A stretch of 64,000 nt of DNA from Streptomyces tropicalis. GTDB lineage: Bacteria > Actinomycetota > Actinomycetes > Streptomycetales > Streptomycetaceae. The stretch is taken from contig NZ_JARJBB010000008.1 of NCBI RefSeq assembly GCF_029269835.1, positions 124,001 to 188,000 on the forward strand, read 5' to 3'. The position numbers and the translations under genes are program-made. This document shows positions 16,350 through 25,570 of this stretch, piece after piece (within the stretch, counting starts at the first letter, position 1; each line of letters starts with the position of its first letter). The notes under the pieces are model-generated. The model did no database searches. It saw nothing but the letters and a program-made list of their open reading frames with translations, and was not told the DNA's origin.

Positions 16350-16940
16350 CTAAGGGAGCCCGCCGCCCATCGGCTCGATGTCCACCCGGACCGGGGTGCC
16401 CCACATGCGCACCACCTCGTAGTCGGTGAACTCGTGCACGAGCCGGTAGGCCATGGCCGCGCGCGGGGCGCGGCGCTGGGCGTTGACGAAGGCCTCGGCC
16501 TCGCGGCGGTCCCGGCGCGGCGTCCCGCACAGCTGCCACTCACGGCCGTTCCACAGCTCCGGCAGCCAGCGCTGCTGGGGCTGCGGGCGGTCGCCGCGCA
16601 CGCCGTAGCGGGAGGGGGTGCGCTCGACGGGCTCGGCGGCCGGGCGCTCGTAGGACGGGTAGGAGCCGTCCATCTGCGACCGGCGGGCGGTCCGGCGCCG
16701 GGTCTCGCACAGCAGGCACAGGTCGGGCGCGCCGGTGTCCACGGGCCCGCCCGGGTGCTCGGCGCACCGGGTGGTGGGGGCGGCCGCGGAGACCGTCTCG
16801 TCCAGCAGGTCCAGGGCGCGCCGCAGGTCCGCCTTGACCTCGTGGAGCTTGGCGTCGGGGGTGTCGCCGGTCAGGGCCTCGCCGTGCTCGCCGAGTAGGC
16901 GGAGGGCGCGGCCCAGGGCGGTGAGCTGGGCGTGGTTCAT
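16350..16940 (-). CDS. Hypothetical protein with Cys/His cluster
   Basis: 196 residues from ATG 16940; no clear ribosome binding site. The N-terminal half is helical (LTALGRALRLLGEHGEAL, VKADLRRALDLLDET). The middle has CAEHPGG...DLCLLCETRRR, a possible C-x-H...C-x2-C metal site. The C-terminal part (WLPELWNGREWQLCGTPRRD, then AYRLVHEFTDYEVVRMWG) looks like a compact beta domain. Conserved hypothetical; no function recognised. It is preceded by a long hairpin that isolates it from the upstream gene. Confidence 0.65.
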   Translation of the reverse strand: MNHAQLTALGRALRLLGEHGEALTGDTPDAKLHEVKADLRRALDLLDETVSAAAPTTRCAEHPGGPVDTGAPDLCLLCETRRRTARRSQMDGSYPSYERPAAEPVERTPSRYGVRGDRPQPQQRWLPELWNGREWQLCGTPRRDRREAEAFVNAQRRAPRAAMAYRLVHEFTDYEVVRMWGTPVRVDIEPMGGGLP

Positions 16941-17110
16941 GGTCGTCGGTCGGCGCAGTCCTCGCGTGGTCCGGTCCCGGCCGCCCCGCCCACCGGCGGA
17001 CCGGCCCGGCGGTCGCGTCCAGGGTACGCCGGGGCGGTGGGGCGTTCCGGGGGCCGGCGGTGGACCGGGCGCCCATCGCGGCGGGAGGCGGGCACCCCCT
17101 CGCCCCGACT

Positions 17111-17145
17111 CCCGGGTGCCCGCGATCACGTCGCGGGCACCCGGG
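17111..17145 (-). terminator. Strong hairpin terminator
   Basis: CCCGGGTGCCCGCGA (17111-17125) pairs perfectly with TCGCGGGCACCCGGG (17131-17145). It lies downstream of the zinc-ribbon membrane gene on the reverse strand. Confidence 0.75.
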
Positions 17146-17290
17146 GCGGAGCACCGCTGGTGCCGTGGCCGGAAAGGTTCGCCGCAAGGCTCGCGGCGTC
17201 CGGTGCGGTGGATCGCACGGCGGAGCGTCGCCCGCGTACTGGATGTACTCGGGTGAGGCGACAACGCGGCGAGCCGCCGTGCCGGGCGTC

Positions 17291-17324
17291 GCGAGCCGGT
17301 GAACCTCGCCGGTCGCGGCACTAG
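17291..17324 (+). repeat. Copy 1 of a 34-bp dispersed repeat ending CACTAG
   Basis: 34 bases matching the copy at 31450-31483 at 28 positions; both end GCACTAG. It contains GTGAAC and, after 17 bases, TAGAGA, which resemble -35/-10 boxes. Bases 17321-17323 also form the stop codon of the reverse-strand gene. The preceding 150 bases hold further self-complementary sequence (GTAC-N5-GTAC near 17240). Confidence 0.6.
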
Positions 17325-20047
17325 AGAGTGCTCGGGTCCACCACGGCCCGGCCGTCCGGGGGAAGCGCGTTCCACAGGTCGGCGAACTCCTTCTTCGCCT
17401 GCGTGGCGTCCTCGTTCGGCGTCTGCGCCACGGAGCCGTCCAGGATCGCCCCGTCCTTCGGGCAGCCGCCGATCGGGTAGGCGTCGATGTTGTCGGCCAG
17501 GTCGGAGGCCCACATCGCGTAGTCGTTGTCCGCGATCGCGGACGCGGTCCAGCCGCGTTCCAGGGCGCCGAGTGCCTGCGCCAGATCACCGTCCGCCTTC
17601 GGGACGAGCGCTCTCACCCGCCGGGCCAGGTCGTCGCGGTGAGCCGACACGGCGGTCAGCCGGTCGTGGGCGTCCCGGACGGAGGACGCCCCGTCCCAGC
17701 AGTGCTTCGCCGCGGTGAGGGCGTCCTGCACTTGGCCGTGCAGCGGAGCGTTCTCCTTCAGCAGGTCCTCCACCGAGGACATCACCCCTGTCCCTCCTCC
17801 TGCGGGGGCGGAGGGGGAGGCGACGGTGCCGGCCGGGCCGCCGGGCGCGACGGATTCCGGAGAGCGGCCCGAGGACCGGGCCGCGACCGGGCCGGCTCCG
17901 GCGGCGGCACGATCCGCGGGCGTGCGGTGGGTCGACGGATCGGACCCGAGCCACACCGCGGCCGCCGTCGCACCGCCGGCGAGGACCGCGCTCGCCACGA
18001 CGGTCGCCGCGACGGTGCCCCAGCCCAGGCGGCGCCGCGGCCGGGACTCCGGCGGGAGGGCCACGAGGGAATCCGCAGCGGCCGGCGGGGCGGTGGGCGG
18101 GGTGGCGGCCAGGGGCACGGTGGGTGCGGTGACGGCCGGTGCGGTGGGTGCGGCGGCTGCTCGTGGAGTGGCGGGCGTGGTCGCCGGGGTGACGGCCGGT
18201 GAAGCAGCGGGCACCGGGGTGGCAGCCCGCGTGGTGGTGGCCGGTGCGGTGTCCGGAGTGCCGCCGGTCGGGAGGTCCGCGGGAGTCCGGACGTCCTCGG
18301 GCGCGGCCGCGGGTGCCGCGGGTGCCCGGTCCGGAAGGGGCGCGGTCGGTGCGGCGTACGCGGCCGTCGTGGGTGCCGCGTACGCTCCGGCCCCGCTGCC
18401 GGTCGCCGGGACGGCACCCCCGCCCGGCAGGGTGCTCCGGGCGGCCCCGAGGCGCTGCCGCAGGGCGGCGGCGAGAACGGGAAGGCTGTCGGCGTCGGGG
18501 CCGAACAGGCGATGGGCCGCGACCGGCACGCCGAGCACGCCCGCGGTCCCCCAGACGACCGCCGCGAGGACGGCGGCGGGCACGGCGAGCCCGGCGCTCG
18601 CCGCCACCGTCCCGGAATCGGTCAGCTCCAGGCCGGAGCCGGCCAGCACGTTCAGCAGTTCGGCCGCCTCGCCCGACAGGGACAACCCGGCGCCGGCCCC
18701 CGCGAGGACGGCGCACAGCAGGAATCCCGCGGCGAAGCACACCACGAAACGGACCCGGTCGGCCTGTCGAGGCGTCCTGCCCAGAGCGGCCACCCCCAGC
18801 GTGACGGCCGCGACCGCACCCAGGAGGACCAGCGCGGGCAGCCACGCGCCGTGCAGGTCGAACAGCGACGCGGACACCGACTGTCCCGACGCGTCGCTCT
18901 CCACCCCGGGCAGGGGGAGGCGTACGCCGCTGACCGTCAGCCGGACGGGCGCCCCCCAGGACAGGCCCAGCAGCAGTGCGCCGAGGTTGGGCGCGAGGAG
19001 GACCGCCGGTATCAGCGCCCCGGAACCCGCCTCGGCCACCAGGGCCACCGCGGCGGCCGTTCCGGCCAGGAGGACCGCCACCGCCAGGGACGCGGCCGCC
19101 GGCCGGGCCGCGCGGAGCCAGGAGGCGAGGCCCGGCCGGCGGGCGGCTGCCCGCGTGACGGCCGCCCGGCACAGGGTGGGGACGAGCACCGCCGACGCCA
19201 GCAGGAGGGACCACCCGGCCGCGCGCAGCGGGGAGCAGGAGAGCGACAGGGCCATACCGCCGGACGCCCAGGAGCCGTCCATGGAGTCCGCCGCCATGTC
19301 GGAGGGCCCCGATCCCGGCACGGTCAGGGACACGCCCGCCGCGCAGGCCAGAAGCCCGGTGGCCGCGGCGGTCAGCAGCGCGCCGCGCACGGCCGGCAGG
19401 ACGTCGTCCGCGGCGGGCGTCCGGCTGCCGGTGCCCGCCGTGCGGCGCTGGTGCCACCGGGCGCCTGCCCAGAGCGCGGTGGCCCACAGGGCCGTGACGC
19501 CCAGCGGTACCAGGGAGAGGTCGGCCGAGGCCGGCAACCCGTCGCGCGCCGTCAGCGCGAGGCCCGGGTGCGCTCCGAGGGCCGACAGCACCAGGGCGAG
19601 CGCCGCGGTGAACAGGTCGCCGAACCCGACCCCCTTGACGTCCACGACGGACGCGGCGGCGAGGGCCAGGACGATCAGGAGGGCGGTGGGCCAGGCGGCG
19701 ATGCGGGCGGGAGCCGACCAGTCGCCCCGCAGCAGCCGTTCCAGTGCCGCCGTGACGGGGGCGGCTCCCGGCCCCGCCGGGCGGAGGCCCGCGGCCGGGG
19801 CGGAGGAGGGGCCCCACGCCGGGGCGCTCGGGGGACCGGAGGGCGGCGGCGGGACCGGAGCCGACGTCGGGGCCTGCGGAGCCGGGGGGAGCAGGGGCGC
19901 CGCGGGCGGCGCGGCGACGGAAGCCGCCGCCGTGACCGCCGGAGCGGGGAGAGCGGGACCGGAGCCGGTGTGGGGGCGGCCGCACGAGGCGCAGAAGCGC
20001 CCCTCGGCGGTCAGCGGACTGCCGCAGTGTGCGCAGAAGGCGGGCAT
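17321..20047 (-). CDS. Zinc-ribbon polytopic membrane protein (streptophobe-like)
   Basis: 908 residues from ATG 20047, with GAGGAA upstream. N-terminal zinc ribbon CAHC...CASC (Cys5, 8, 19, 22), a Pro/Ala-rich linker to about 120, then some ten hydrophobic segments to about 530. A long Ala/Pro/Thr-rich stretch (about 540-680) follows, then one more membrane segment (WGTVAATVVASAVLAGGATA) and an extracytoplasmic C-terminal domain of about 200 residues with Cys in KHCWDG and GGCPKDG. This layout matches proteins called streptophobe family in Streptomyces; their role is unknown. The low-complexity linker DNA creates long false ORFs on the other strand. Confidence 0.8.
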   Translation of the reverse strand: MPAFCAHCGSPLTAEGRFCASCGRPHTGSGPALPAPAVTAAASVAAPPAAPLLPPAPQAPTSAPVPPPPSGPPSAPAWGPSSAPAAGLRPAGPGAAPVTAALERLLRGDWSAPARIAAWPTALLIVLALAAASVVDVKGVGFGDLFTAALALVLSALGAHPGLALTARDGLPASADLSLVPLGVTALWATALWAGARWHQRRTAGTGSRTPAADDVLPAVRGALLTAAATGLLACAAGVSLTVPGSGPSDMAADSMDGSWASGGMALSLSCSPLRAAGWSLLLASAVLVPTLCRAAVTRAAARRPGLASWLRAARPAAASLAVAVLLAGTAAAVALVAEAGSGALIPAVLLAPNLGALLLGLSWGAPVRLTVSGVRLPLPGVESDASGQSVSASLFDLHGAWLPALVLLGAVAAVTLGVAALGRTPRQADRVRFVVCFAAGFLLCAVLAGAGAGLSLSGEAAELLNVLAGSGLELTDSGTVAASAGLAVPAAVLAAVVWGTAGVLGVPVAAHRLFGPDADSLPVLAAALRQRLGAARSTLPGGGAVPATGSGAGAYAAPTTAAYAAPTAPLPDRAPAAPAAAPEDVRTPADLPTGGTPDTAPATTTRAATPVPAASPAVTPATTPATPRAAAAPTAPAVTAPTVPLAATPPTAPPAAADSLVALPPESRPRRRLGWGTVAATVVASAVLAGGATAAAVWLGSDPSTHRTPADRAAAGAGPVAARSSGRSPESVAPGGPAGTVASPSAPAGGGTGVMSSVEDLLKENAPLHGQVQDALTAAKHCWDGASSVRDAHDRLTAVSAHRDDLARRVRALVPKADGDLAQALGALERGWTASAIADNDYAMWASDLADNIDAYPIGGCPKDGAILDGSVAQTPNEDATQAKKEFADLWNALPPDGRAVVDPSTL

Positions 20048-20868
20048 GGATTCCTCGTTGACGAAGACCCGGAACCGTCCTTCCCACCGCGGGGCGGCGG
20101 GAAGGCCACGGCAAGCAGTGGGACTCGGTCGCTCGGGGGAGGCCGACACAAGAAACTCCCCACGTGTGAAGGATTTGTGGGGAGGGTGCGGAGATCAGTA
20201 TGCAAGGCACGGTGTCGCGGGCAAGGCGCGCCGTTTCCGGGGCCGGTCCGGCCCGGAGGTCGCGGCTGCCGCCGTGTCGCGCCGGGCCGCCCGGACGGGT
20301 GACCCTCATGACCGTCAACTCTCATGTATTGCAGTGCACTTGGGAGTGCCGAAGGGTCGCGGACGGCGAGCGGGTCGCTGGCGCGGCGCCCCGCGCCGAC
20401 ATCACCGACCGGGACGCGGACTTCACCTGACGGGACGTCGTCCGCATGCCTCGGCGCCCCCGGGCCGCGCGCTGCCGGGCGGCCTCCCGGCCGAAGAGTC
20501 ACAAACCGAGGACGGACGGTCACAAAAGCGTCAACCAGCGTCAGGAGGGCTTCCCTTGGGTGCGGATCCCGGCCCGTCCCCACCTCGGGCCCCGGCCCGC
20601 ACGACGCCTCCGGCGGGTGGGCGGCCGTACGGGCTGCCGCCGTGACGACGCCGTGGAATGTTCCTGTCATGCTGTACCGGAACGACTGCCTCCGTCTGTG
20701 TCGTGCTGTCCGGGACGTCTCCGCCGGACCCCGGCAGCACGACGGAAGAACGGGCTTCGGCACCGCGACCGGACCCCCTCGGGTCCCCAAGGCCGGCATG
20801 AGGCCGGTCGTCCTCGGCAGAGACACGGACGGCCGCCCACCCGGTCCGTCTCGACCTGGAGTGGCACA
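20048..20868. other. 820-base divergent intergenic region
   Basis: No ORF with convincing start and codon bias was found. The region must hold promoters for the zinc-ribbon gene (reverse) and the AraC-family gene (forward); the 5' UTR of the latter may be long. Composition is patchy, with a relatively AT-rich part near 20290-20345 (CTCATGACCGTCAACTCTCA). No operator could be assigned. Confidence 0.4.
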
Positions 20869-21894
20869 GTGCAACCTTTCGTCCGGACGGCGATGCTGAC
20901 GGGACACCCGCGGCTCTGCCGGTCCCTGGACGTCGACCCCGGACCGCTGCTGGCCCGGGTGGGTCTCGACCCCGCCGACCTCGATGTGCCGGACCGCTGG
21001 ATACCCGCCCACGCGGCGGTCCGCCTGCTGGAGATCTCCGCCGCCGCCTGCGGCCGGCAGGACTTCGGGCTGCTCATGGTGTCCATGCGCCGGCTCTCCA
21101 CCCTCGGACCGGTGAGCCTCGTGGTCCGCGACGCCCCCGACCTGCGCACCGCCGTCAGGACGCTGATCAGCCACCAGGCCATGTACAACGAGGCCCTGGA
21201 CAGCCGGCTGTCCGAACAGGACGGGCTGGCCACCATCACGGCGGGCCTCGAAGTGGAGGGCGCGGAACTCCGGCAGTCGTCCGAACTGGTCCTGGGCGTG
21301 TGGGCCGACATCCTGCGCAGCCGGCTGGGCGAGGGATGGCGGCCGCTCCGCGCCTCCTTCACGCACTCCGCGCCGGAGGACCCCACGGCGCAGCAGGCCT
21401 TCTTCGACTCCGTCGTGGAATTCGGGTGCCGGTCCAACAGCATCACGATGTACGCCGACGACCTGGACATCCCGATCCCGGGCGCGGATCCGCAACTCCT
21501 GCTCTACGCCAGCGAGTACGTGGAATCGGTGCGGTCCCGGCCGAGGCCGGTCACCACGGTGGACCGGGTGCGGGCCCTGATCACCGTGCTGCTGCCCACC
21601 GGCTCCTGCTCCGCGGAACAGGTCGCACGCAGCCTCGGCGTCGACCGGCGCACCCTGCACCGTCGGCTGGCCGCCTCCGGGAATACCTTCACCGAACTGC
21701 TCAACGAGACGAGGGGGCGGCTGGCCTCGCGGCTCGTGAGCAGCCCCGCGCAACCGCTCGCGGAGATACCGTCGCTCCTCGGCTTCTCCTCGCCCGGCGC
21801 CTTCTCCCGCTGGTTCCGGGAGCACTTCGGCTGCAGTCCGCGCACCTGGCGGCACCGGCCCGGCGGCCCGCCGGACAGGGCACCATCCGGCTGA
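20869..21894 (+). CDS. AraC-family transcriptional regulator
   Basis: 341 residues from GTG 20869 with GGAG eight bases upstream. The N-terminal half (RWIPAHAAVRLLEISAAACG, DFGLLMVSMRRLSTLGPVS) is the Arabinose_bd-type sensing domain found in OruR/ArgR-like AraC regulators. The C-terminal HTH pair is VARSLGVDRRTLHRRLAASG (about 245-265) and PSLLGFSSPGAFSRWFREHF (about 300-320). It is followed 130 bases later by the molybdo-oxidoreductase gene, which it might control. Ligand unknown. Confidence 0.85.
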   Translation: MQPFVRTAMLTGHPRLCRSLDVDPGPLLARVGLDPADLDVPDRWIPAHAAVRLLEISAAACGRQDFGLLMVSMRRLSTLGPVSLVVRDAPDLRTAVRTLISHQAMYNEALDSRLSEQDGLATITAGLEVEGAELRQSSELVLGVWADILRSRLGEGWRPLRASFTHSAPEDPTAQQAFFDSVVEFGCRSNSITMYADDLDIPIPGADPQLLLYASEYVESVRSRPRPVTTVDRVRALITVLLPTGSCSAEQVARSLGVDRRTLHRRLAASGNTFTELLNETRGRLASRLVSSPAQPLAEIPSLLGFSSPGAFSRWFREHFGCSPRTWRHRPGGPPDRAPSG

Positions 21895-22026
21895 GCCAGC
21901 CGCACGGAGCCGGCGAAGCTCGGCCCTTCATTCGTTGCCGAACGCGTGCCGGATGGGTGTGAGATCCGTTTTCCTCCGATCGGGGGATTCACCAATCCGC
22001 TGCGGCGGCAGGACCGGATTCCCGGC

Positions 22027-23748
22027 GTGAAGGACGACGAGAAGGATCAGCGAGGGCGGCCGGGTCCGCCGCGCCCCACGCCGGGTGCGCTGGGCGCGCT
22101 GGGCGCGCTGAGCGGCCTGCTGGCCGGCTTCGCGTCGCTGGCGGTGGCCGAGCTCGTGGCGCCCGCGGTGCGCCCGGAGGCCGGCCCGGTCGTCGCGGTC
22201 GGAGGCGCGGCCATCGACGTGACGCCGGCGCCGGTCAAGGACTGGGCGATCCGTCACTTCGGCACCGACGACAAGCTCGTGCTGCAGCTCGGCATCCTGG
22301 GTGTACTGACCGTGCTGGCCCTGGCGCTGGGCGCACTGGCGGTGCGGTTCCGCGGAGCCGGATCCGCCGGAGTGCTCGTGTTCGGCGCGATCGGGGCGGC
22401 GGCCGCGGTCGGCCGTCCCGACTCCCGCAGCCTCACCGACGCGCTCCCCTCCGCCGTCGGAGCCGTCGTGGGGGCGCTGCTGCTGTACGTCCTGGCGGGC
22501 CGCCTGACCGCGGTGCGGCGGCCGCCCGCCGCCCGGTCGGGATCCGCGGCCGGGGACGGGTCCGCGACCGGGGACGGATCCGCGGCCGGAGACGGGCCTG
22601 CGGCCGGGGACGGGCCCGCGACCGCTGACGCGGCGGACGGATCGTCTGCCGCCGGGGGATGGGACCGTCGCGGGTTCGTCGTCGCGGCCGCCTCCGCCGC
22701 GGCGGCCTCCGCCGTCGCCGGCGCGGCCGGCCGGTCGCTGAACGGCTCGCGCGGGCAGAACGCGGTCGCCTCGCGCAAGCAGGTCGTCCTGCCCCGCCCC
22801 GGGTCACCGGCCCGGCCCGTACCGGAGGGGGCCGGGCTGCGGGTCGCCGGGATCAGCCCGTTCGTCACCCCGAACAGGGACTTCTACCGCGTGGACACCG
22901 CCCTGGTGGTCCCCAGGGTGGACGCCGCCGGCTGGCGGCTGCGCATCCACGGCAAGGGGGTGCGCCGACCGGCCGTCCTCACCTTCGACGACCTGCTGCG
23001 CCGGGAGCAGGTCGAGCGGGACATCACCCTGACGTGCGTGTCCAACGAGGTCGGCGGTCCGTACGTGGGCAACGCCCGCTGGATCGGCGTACGCCTGGCG
23101 GACCTGCTCGCCGAGTGCGGGGTGCGGCCTCCGTCGAGGGGCGGCCCGGCCGACCAGCTCGTGGCGCGCTCGGTCGACGGCATGACGATCGGCAGCCCCG
23201 TCGAGGACGTCATGGACGGCCGCGACGCGCTGCTCGCCGTCGGCATGAACGGCGAGCCGCTCCCCTTCGAGCACGGCTTCCCGGTCCGCATGGTCGTGCC
23301 CGGCCTGTACGGCTTCGTGTCCGCCTGCAAGTGGATCGAGGACATCGAGCTGACCACGTTCGACTCCTACGACCCCTACTGGGTCAAGCGGGGCTGGGCC
23401 CGCAGGGCGCCGGTCAAGACGGAGTCGCGCATCGACACCCCCAAGCCGTTCGCCCGGCCCGCGGCGGGCACCGTGATGATCGCCGGGGTCGCCTGGGCAC
23501 AGCACCGGGGCATCGGCAAGGTCGAGGTCCGCGTCGACGACGGCCCCTGGCAGCAGGCCACCCTCGCGGCCGAGGACACCCGGGACACCTGGCGCCAGTG
23601 GTCCCTTCCCTGGCAGGCCGCCAAGGGCGGCCACACCCTCACCGTCCGCGCCACCGACCGCACCGGAGCCGTGCAGACGGAGAAGAGAGCCCGCACCATC
23701 CCCGACGGCGCCAGCGGACGGCATTCCGTGGTGGTCACCGTCGACTGA
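22027..23748 (+). CDS. Membrane-anchored sulfite-oxidase-type molybdopterin oxidoreductase
   Basis: 573 residues from GTG 22027. Four membrane segments lie in the first 165 residues. A repeat-rich hydrophilic loop (GDGSATGDGSAAGDGPAAGD and similar) follows, then a twin-arginine-like WDRRGFV and another hydrophobic helix near 215-240. The Moco domain (about 280-570) shows the catalytic cysteine in LTCVSNEVGGPYVGNARW, VPGLYGFVSACKWIEDIEL, and the C-terminal dimerisation domain. Such enzymes act outside the membrane on small S- or N-oxides, or on oxidised methionine; the substrate is unknown. A fasciclin lipoprotein gene follows in the same direction. Confidence 0.88.
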   Translation: MKDDEKDQRGRPGPPRPTPGALGALGALSGLLAGFASLAVAELVAPAVRPEAGPVVAVGGAAIDVTPAPVKDWAIRHFGTDDKLVLQLGILGVLTVLALALGALAVRFRGAGSAGVLVFGAIGAAAAVGRPDSRSLTDALPSAVGAVVGALLLYVLAGRLTAVRRPPAARSGSAAGDGSATGDGSAAGDGPAAGDGPATADAADGSSAAGGWDRRGFVVAAASAAAASAVAGAAGRSLNGSRGQNAVASRKQVVLPRPGSPARPVPEGAGLRVAGISPFVTPNRDFYRVDTALVVPRVDAAGWRLRIHGKGVRRPAVLTFDDLLRREQVERDITLTCVSNEVGGPYVGNARWIGVRLADLLAECGVRPPSRGGPADQLVARSVDGMTIGSPVEDVMDGRDALLAVGMNGEPLPFEHGFPVRMVVPGLYGFVSACKWIEDIELTTFDSYDPYWVKRGWARRAPVKTESRIDTPKPFARPAAGTVMIAGVAWAQHRGIGKVEVRVDDGPWQQATLAAEDTRDTWRQWSLPWQAAKGGHTLTVRATDRTGAVQTEKRARTIPDGASGRHSVVVTVD

Positions 23749-23852
23749 GGCCGCTCCGAACCGAACAGCAGGGCCGGCAGGCCCTCCCGGACCGATTTCC
23801 CCCTGCACCCCCGAGCGCGGACACAGAACGCCGCGCATTGATCAGGAGAAAC

Positions 23853-24518
23853 ATGATGAACACCCGTATCCGCCGTACCACCGGTCTCCTCGCTGCCGCC
23901 GCCGTGCTGCCCCTGGTCCTGACCGCCTGCTCGGGCAGCGGCGACTCGGGCACGTCCGGTGCCTCGGACAGCAAGGCGTCGGCGACGGCCTCCAAGGGCG
24001 GCGGCGACATGGGCGGTTCGAGCAGCAGCGCGAGCAGCATGGACCAGCCCTTCGGCCCGGCCTGTTCCGCGGTCCCGCAGAACGGCGCCGGCTCCTTCGA
24101 CGGCATGGCCAAGGACCCGGTCGCCACCGCCGCCTCCCACAACCCGGCGCTGTCCACGCTGGTCTCGGCGGTGAAGAAGGCCGGCCTGGTCGACACCCTC
24201 AACAACGCGCAGAACATCACCGTGTTCGCGCCGACCAACGACGCCTTCGACAAGATCCCGAAGGCCACGCTGAACAAGGTCCTGGGCGACAAGGCCATGC
24301 TGACGAAGATCCTCACCTACCACGTCGTCGGCCAGAAGCTCGCTCCGAAGGACCTGGCGAAGGGCACCTACCCGACGCTGGAGAAGGGCACCCTGAAGAC
24401 CGCCGGCTCCGGCGAGTCCTACACGGTCAACGACTCCGCCAAGGTGGTCTGCGGCAACGTGAAGACGGCCAACGCCAACGTCTACATCATCGACACCGTG
24501 CTGATGCCGAAGATGTGA
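23853..24518 (+). CDS. Fasciclin-domain lipoprotein
   Basis: 221 residues from ATG 23853, with AGGAGA upstream; the next ATG at 23856 is equally possible. Signal peptide with lipobox VLTAC (residues about 22-26), then a Ser/Gly-rich spacer (30-65) and one FAS1 domain (about 90-221). The FAS1 H1 motif is NITVFAPTNDAFDKIP and H2 is LTYHVVGQKLAP, with NANVYIIDTVLMPK at the end. Similar to mycobacterial MPT83/MPT70. FAS1 lipoproteins are surface adhesion or ligand-binding proteins. Linked to the molybdo-enzyme with a 104-base gap; possibly one transcript. Confidence 0.9.
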   Translation: MMNTRIRRTTGLLAAAAVLPLVLTACSGSGDSGTSGASDSKASATASKGGGDMGGSSSSASSMDQPFGPACSAVPQNGAGSFDGMAKDPVATAASHNPALSTLVSAVKKAGLVDTLNNAQNITVFAPTNDAFDKIPKATLNKVLGDKAMLTKILTYHVVGQKLAPKDLAKGTYPTLEKGTLKTAGSGESYTVNDSAKVVCGNVKTANANVYIIDTVLMPKM

Positions 24519-24528
24519 CGCCCCGGCA

Positions 24529-24560
24529 GCGCCCGCCGGCCCGCGGAGGCCGGCGGGCGC
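24529..24560. terminator. Bidirectional terminator between fasciclin and rpiR genes
   Basis: GCGCCCGCCGGCC (24529-24541) pairs perfectly with GGCCGGCGGGCGC (24548-24560). It separates two convergent genes. Confidence 0.85.
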
Positions 24561-24581
24561 CCGCGTCTGCCCACCGCCCGG

Positions 24582-25514
24582 TCAGCGCGAGGCGCTGCGG
24601 TGCCGGTGGGCCAGGGCCTCGTAGGACGCGGCCAGCGCCGACGCGGCCGAGTCGTACGTCCGCTGCGCGACGCCCACGAACAGGCAGTCCACGACGAGCA
24701 GTTGACTGGTGCGCGACGACATCGCCGCCGGGCGCAGCTCGCTCTCGCGGGCCGTGGACGTGGTCAGCACGTGGTCGGCGTACTGGGTGACGGGTGCTCC
24801 CGGCCGCCCGGTGATCGCGATGGTGGTGGCGCCGTGCTCGAAGGCGACGCGCAGCGGCTCGATCACGTCACCGGTCGAGCCGGAGTGGGTGATGGCGACG
24901 GCCACGTCCCCGGCGCACAGCTGCACCGCGTTGGTGACGGCCAGGTGCGGGTCGCTGGGCGCGTGGGCTATCCGCCCTATGCGCAGCAGCTTCTGGGTGA
25001 GGTCCTGGGCGACCAGGCCGGACGCGCCGATGCCGTACACGTCGGTGCGGCGGGCGCCGGCCAGTGCGGCGACCGCCGCGCCGAGCTGCACCGTGTCCAG
25101 TCCGGCCGCGGTGTCGGCGAGCGTCTGCTGCTCGTCGTAGGCGAGTTTGGCGACGACGTCGGCGATCGGGTCGTCCACCGCGATGTCGGTGGTGATCGCG
25201 GGCGCGCGGCCCGACTGCTGCTGGGCGGCGAGCCCCGCCAGGGCCAGGCGCAGATCCCGGTACCCGGGGTAGCCGAGGAGTCGGGCGGTGCGCACCACGG
25301 TGGCCTCGCTGGTGCCGGTCAGCTCGGCGAGTCCGGTGACGGTGAGGGCGGCGCAGCCGGCCGGGTCCCCGGCCACGGCCTCGGCGACGCGCTGCATGGA
25401 GCGGGTCATCGAGGGGGCGAGGGTGCGGACCTTGGCGGCCAGGGCGGCCGGCGCGGGAGGCGCGCCGCCGGTGGCACCCGCGGTGCCGAAAATTTCCTTC
25501 ACGTCCTGTGTCAC
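24582..25514 (-). CDS. MurR/RpiR-family regulator with SIS domain
   Basis: 310 residues from GTG 25514. The N-terminal HTH_6 domain (SMTRSMQRVAEAVAGDPAGC, LTGTSEATVVRTARLLGYPG) is followed by a C-terminal SIS sugar-phosphate-binding domain from about 130. That domain carries VYGIGASGLVAQDLTQKLLR and the phosphate-binding ITHSGSTGDVIEPL. These regulators sense phosphosugars such as MurNAc-6-phosphate. No MurQ etherase gene lies next to it in this window. The promoter overlaps a GAAA-N5-TTTC palindrome (see 25488-25551), so autoregulation is likely; the start is probably leaderless. Confidence 0.88.
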   Translation of the reverse strand: MTQDVKEIFGTAGATGGAPPAPAALAAKVRTLAPSMTRSMQRVAEAVAGDPAGCAALTVTGLAELTGTSEATVVRTARLLGYPGYRDLRLALAGLAAQQQSGRAPAITTDIAVDDPIADVVAKLAYDEQQTLADTAAGLDTVQLGAAVAALAGARRTDVYGIGASGLVAQDLTQKLLRIGRIAHAPSDPHLAVTNAVQLCAGDVAVAITHSGSTGDVIEPLRVAFEHGATTIAITGRPGAPVTQYADHVLTTSTARESELRPAAMSSRTSQLLVVDCLFVGVAQRTYDSAASALAASYEALAHRHRSASR

Positions 25515-25551
25515 ACCGTGAAAGCTATTTTCGGTTCCGTGGTGCGGTCAA
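25488..25551 (-). promoter_or_regulatory. Leaderless promoter and operator of the rpiR gene
   Basis: On the coding strand: -35 TTGACC (forward 25546-25551), 18 bases, -10 TAGCTT (25522-25527), then seven bases to GTG. The -10 lies inside GAAAGCTATTTTC (25520-25532), a GAAA-N5-TTTC palindrome. A second element, GAAAATTTC (25488-25496), lies inside the first codons. RpiR-type proteins typically bind TGAAA/TTTCA palindromes, so this is a convincing autoregulatory site. Confidence 0.65.
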
Positions 25552-25570
25552 GAGTGCGCACAATGGAGGC

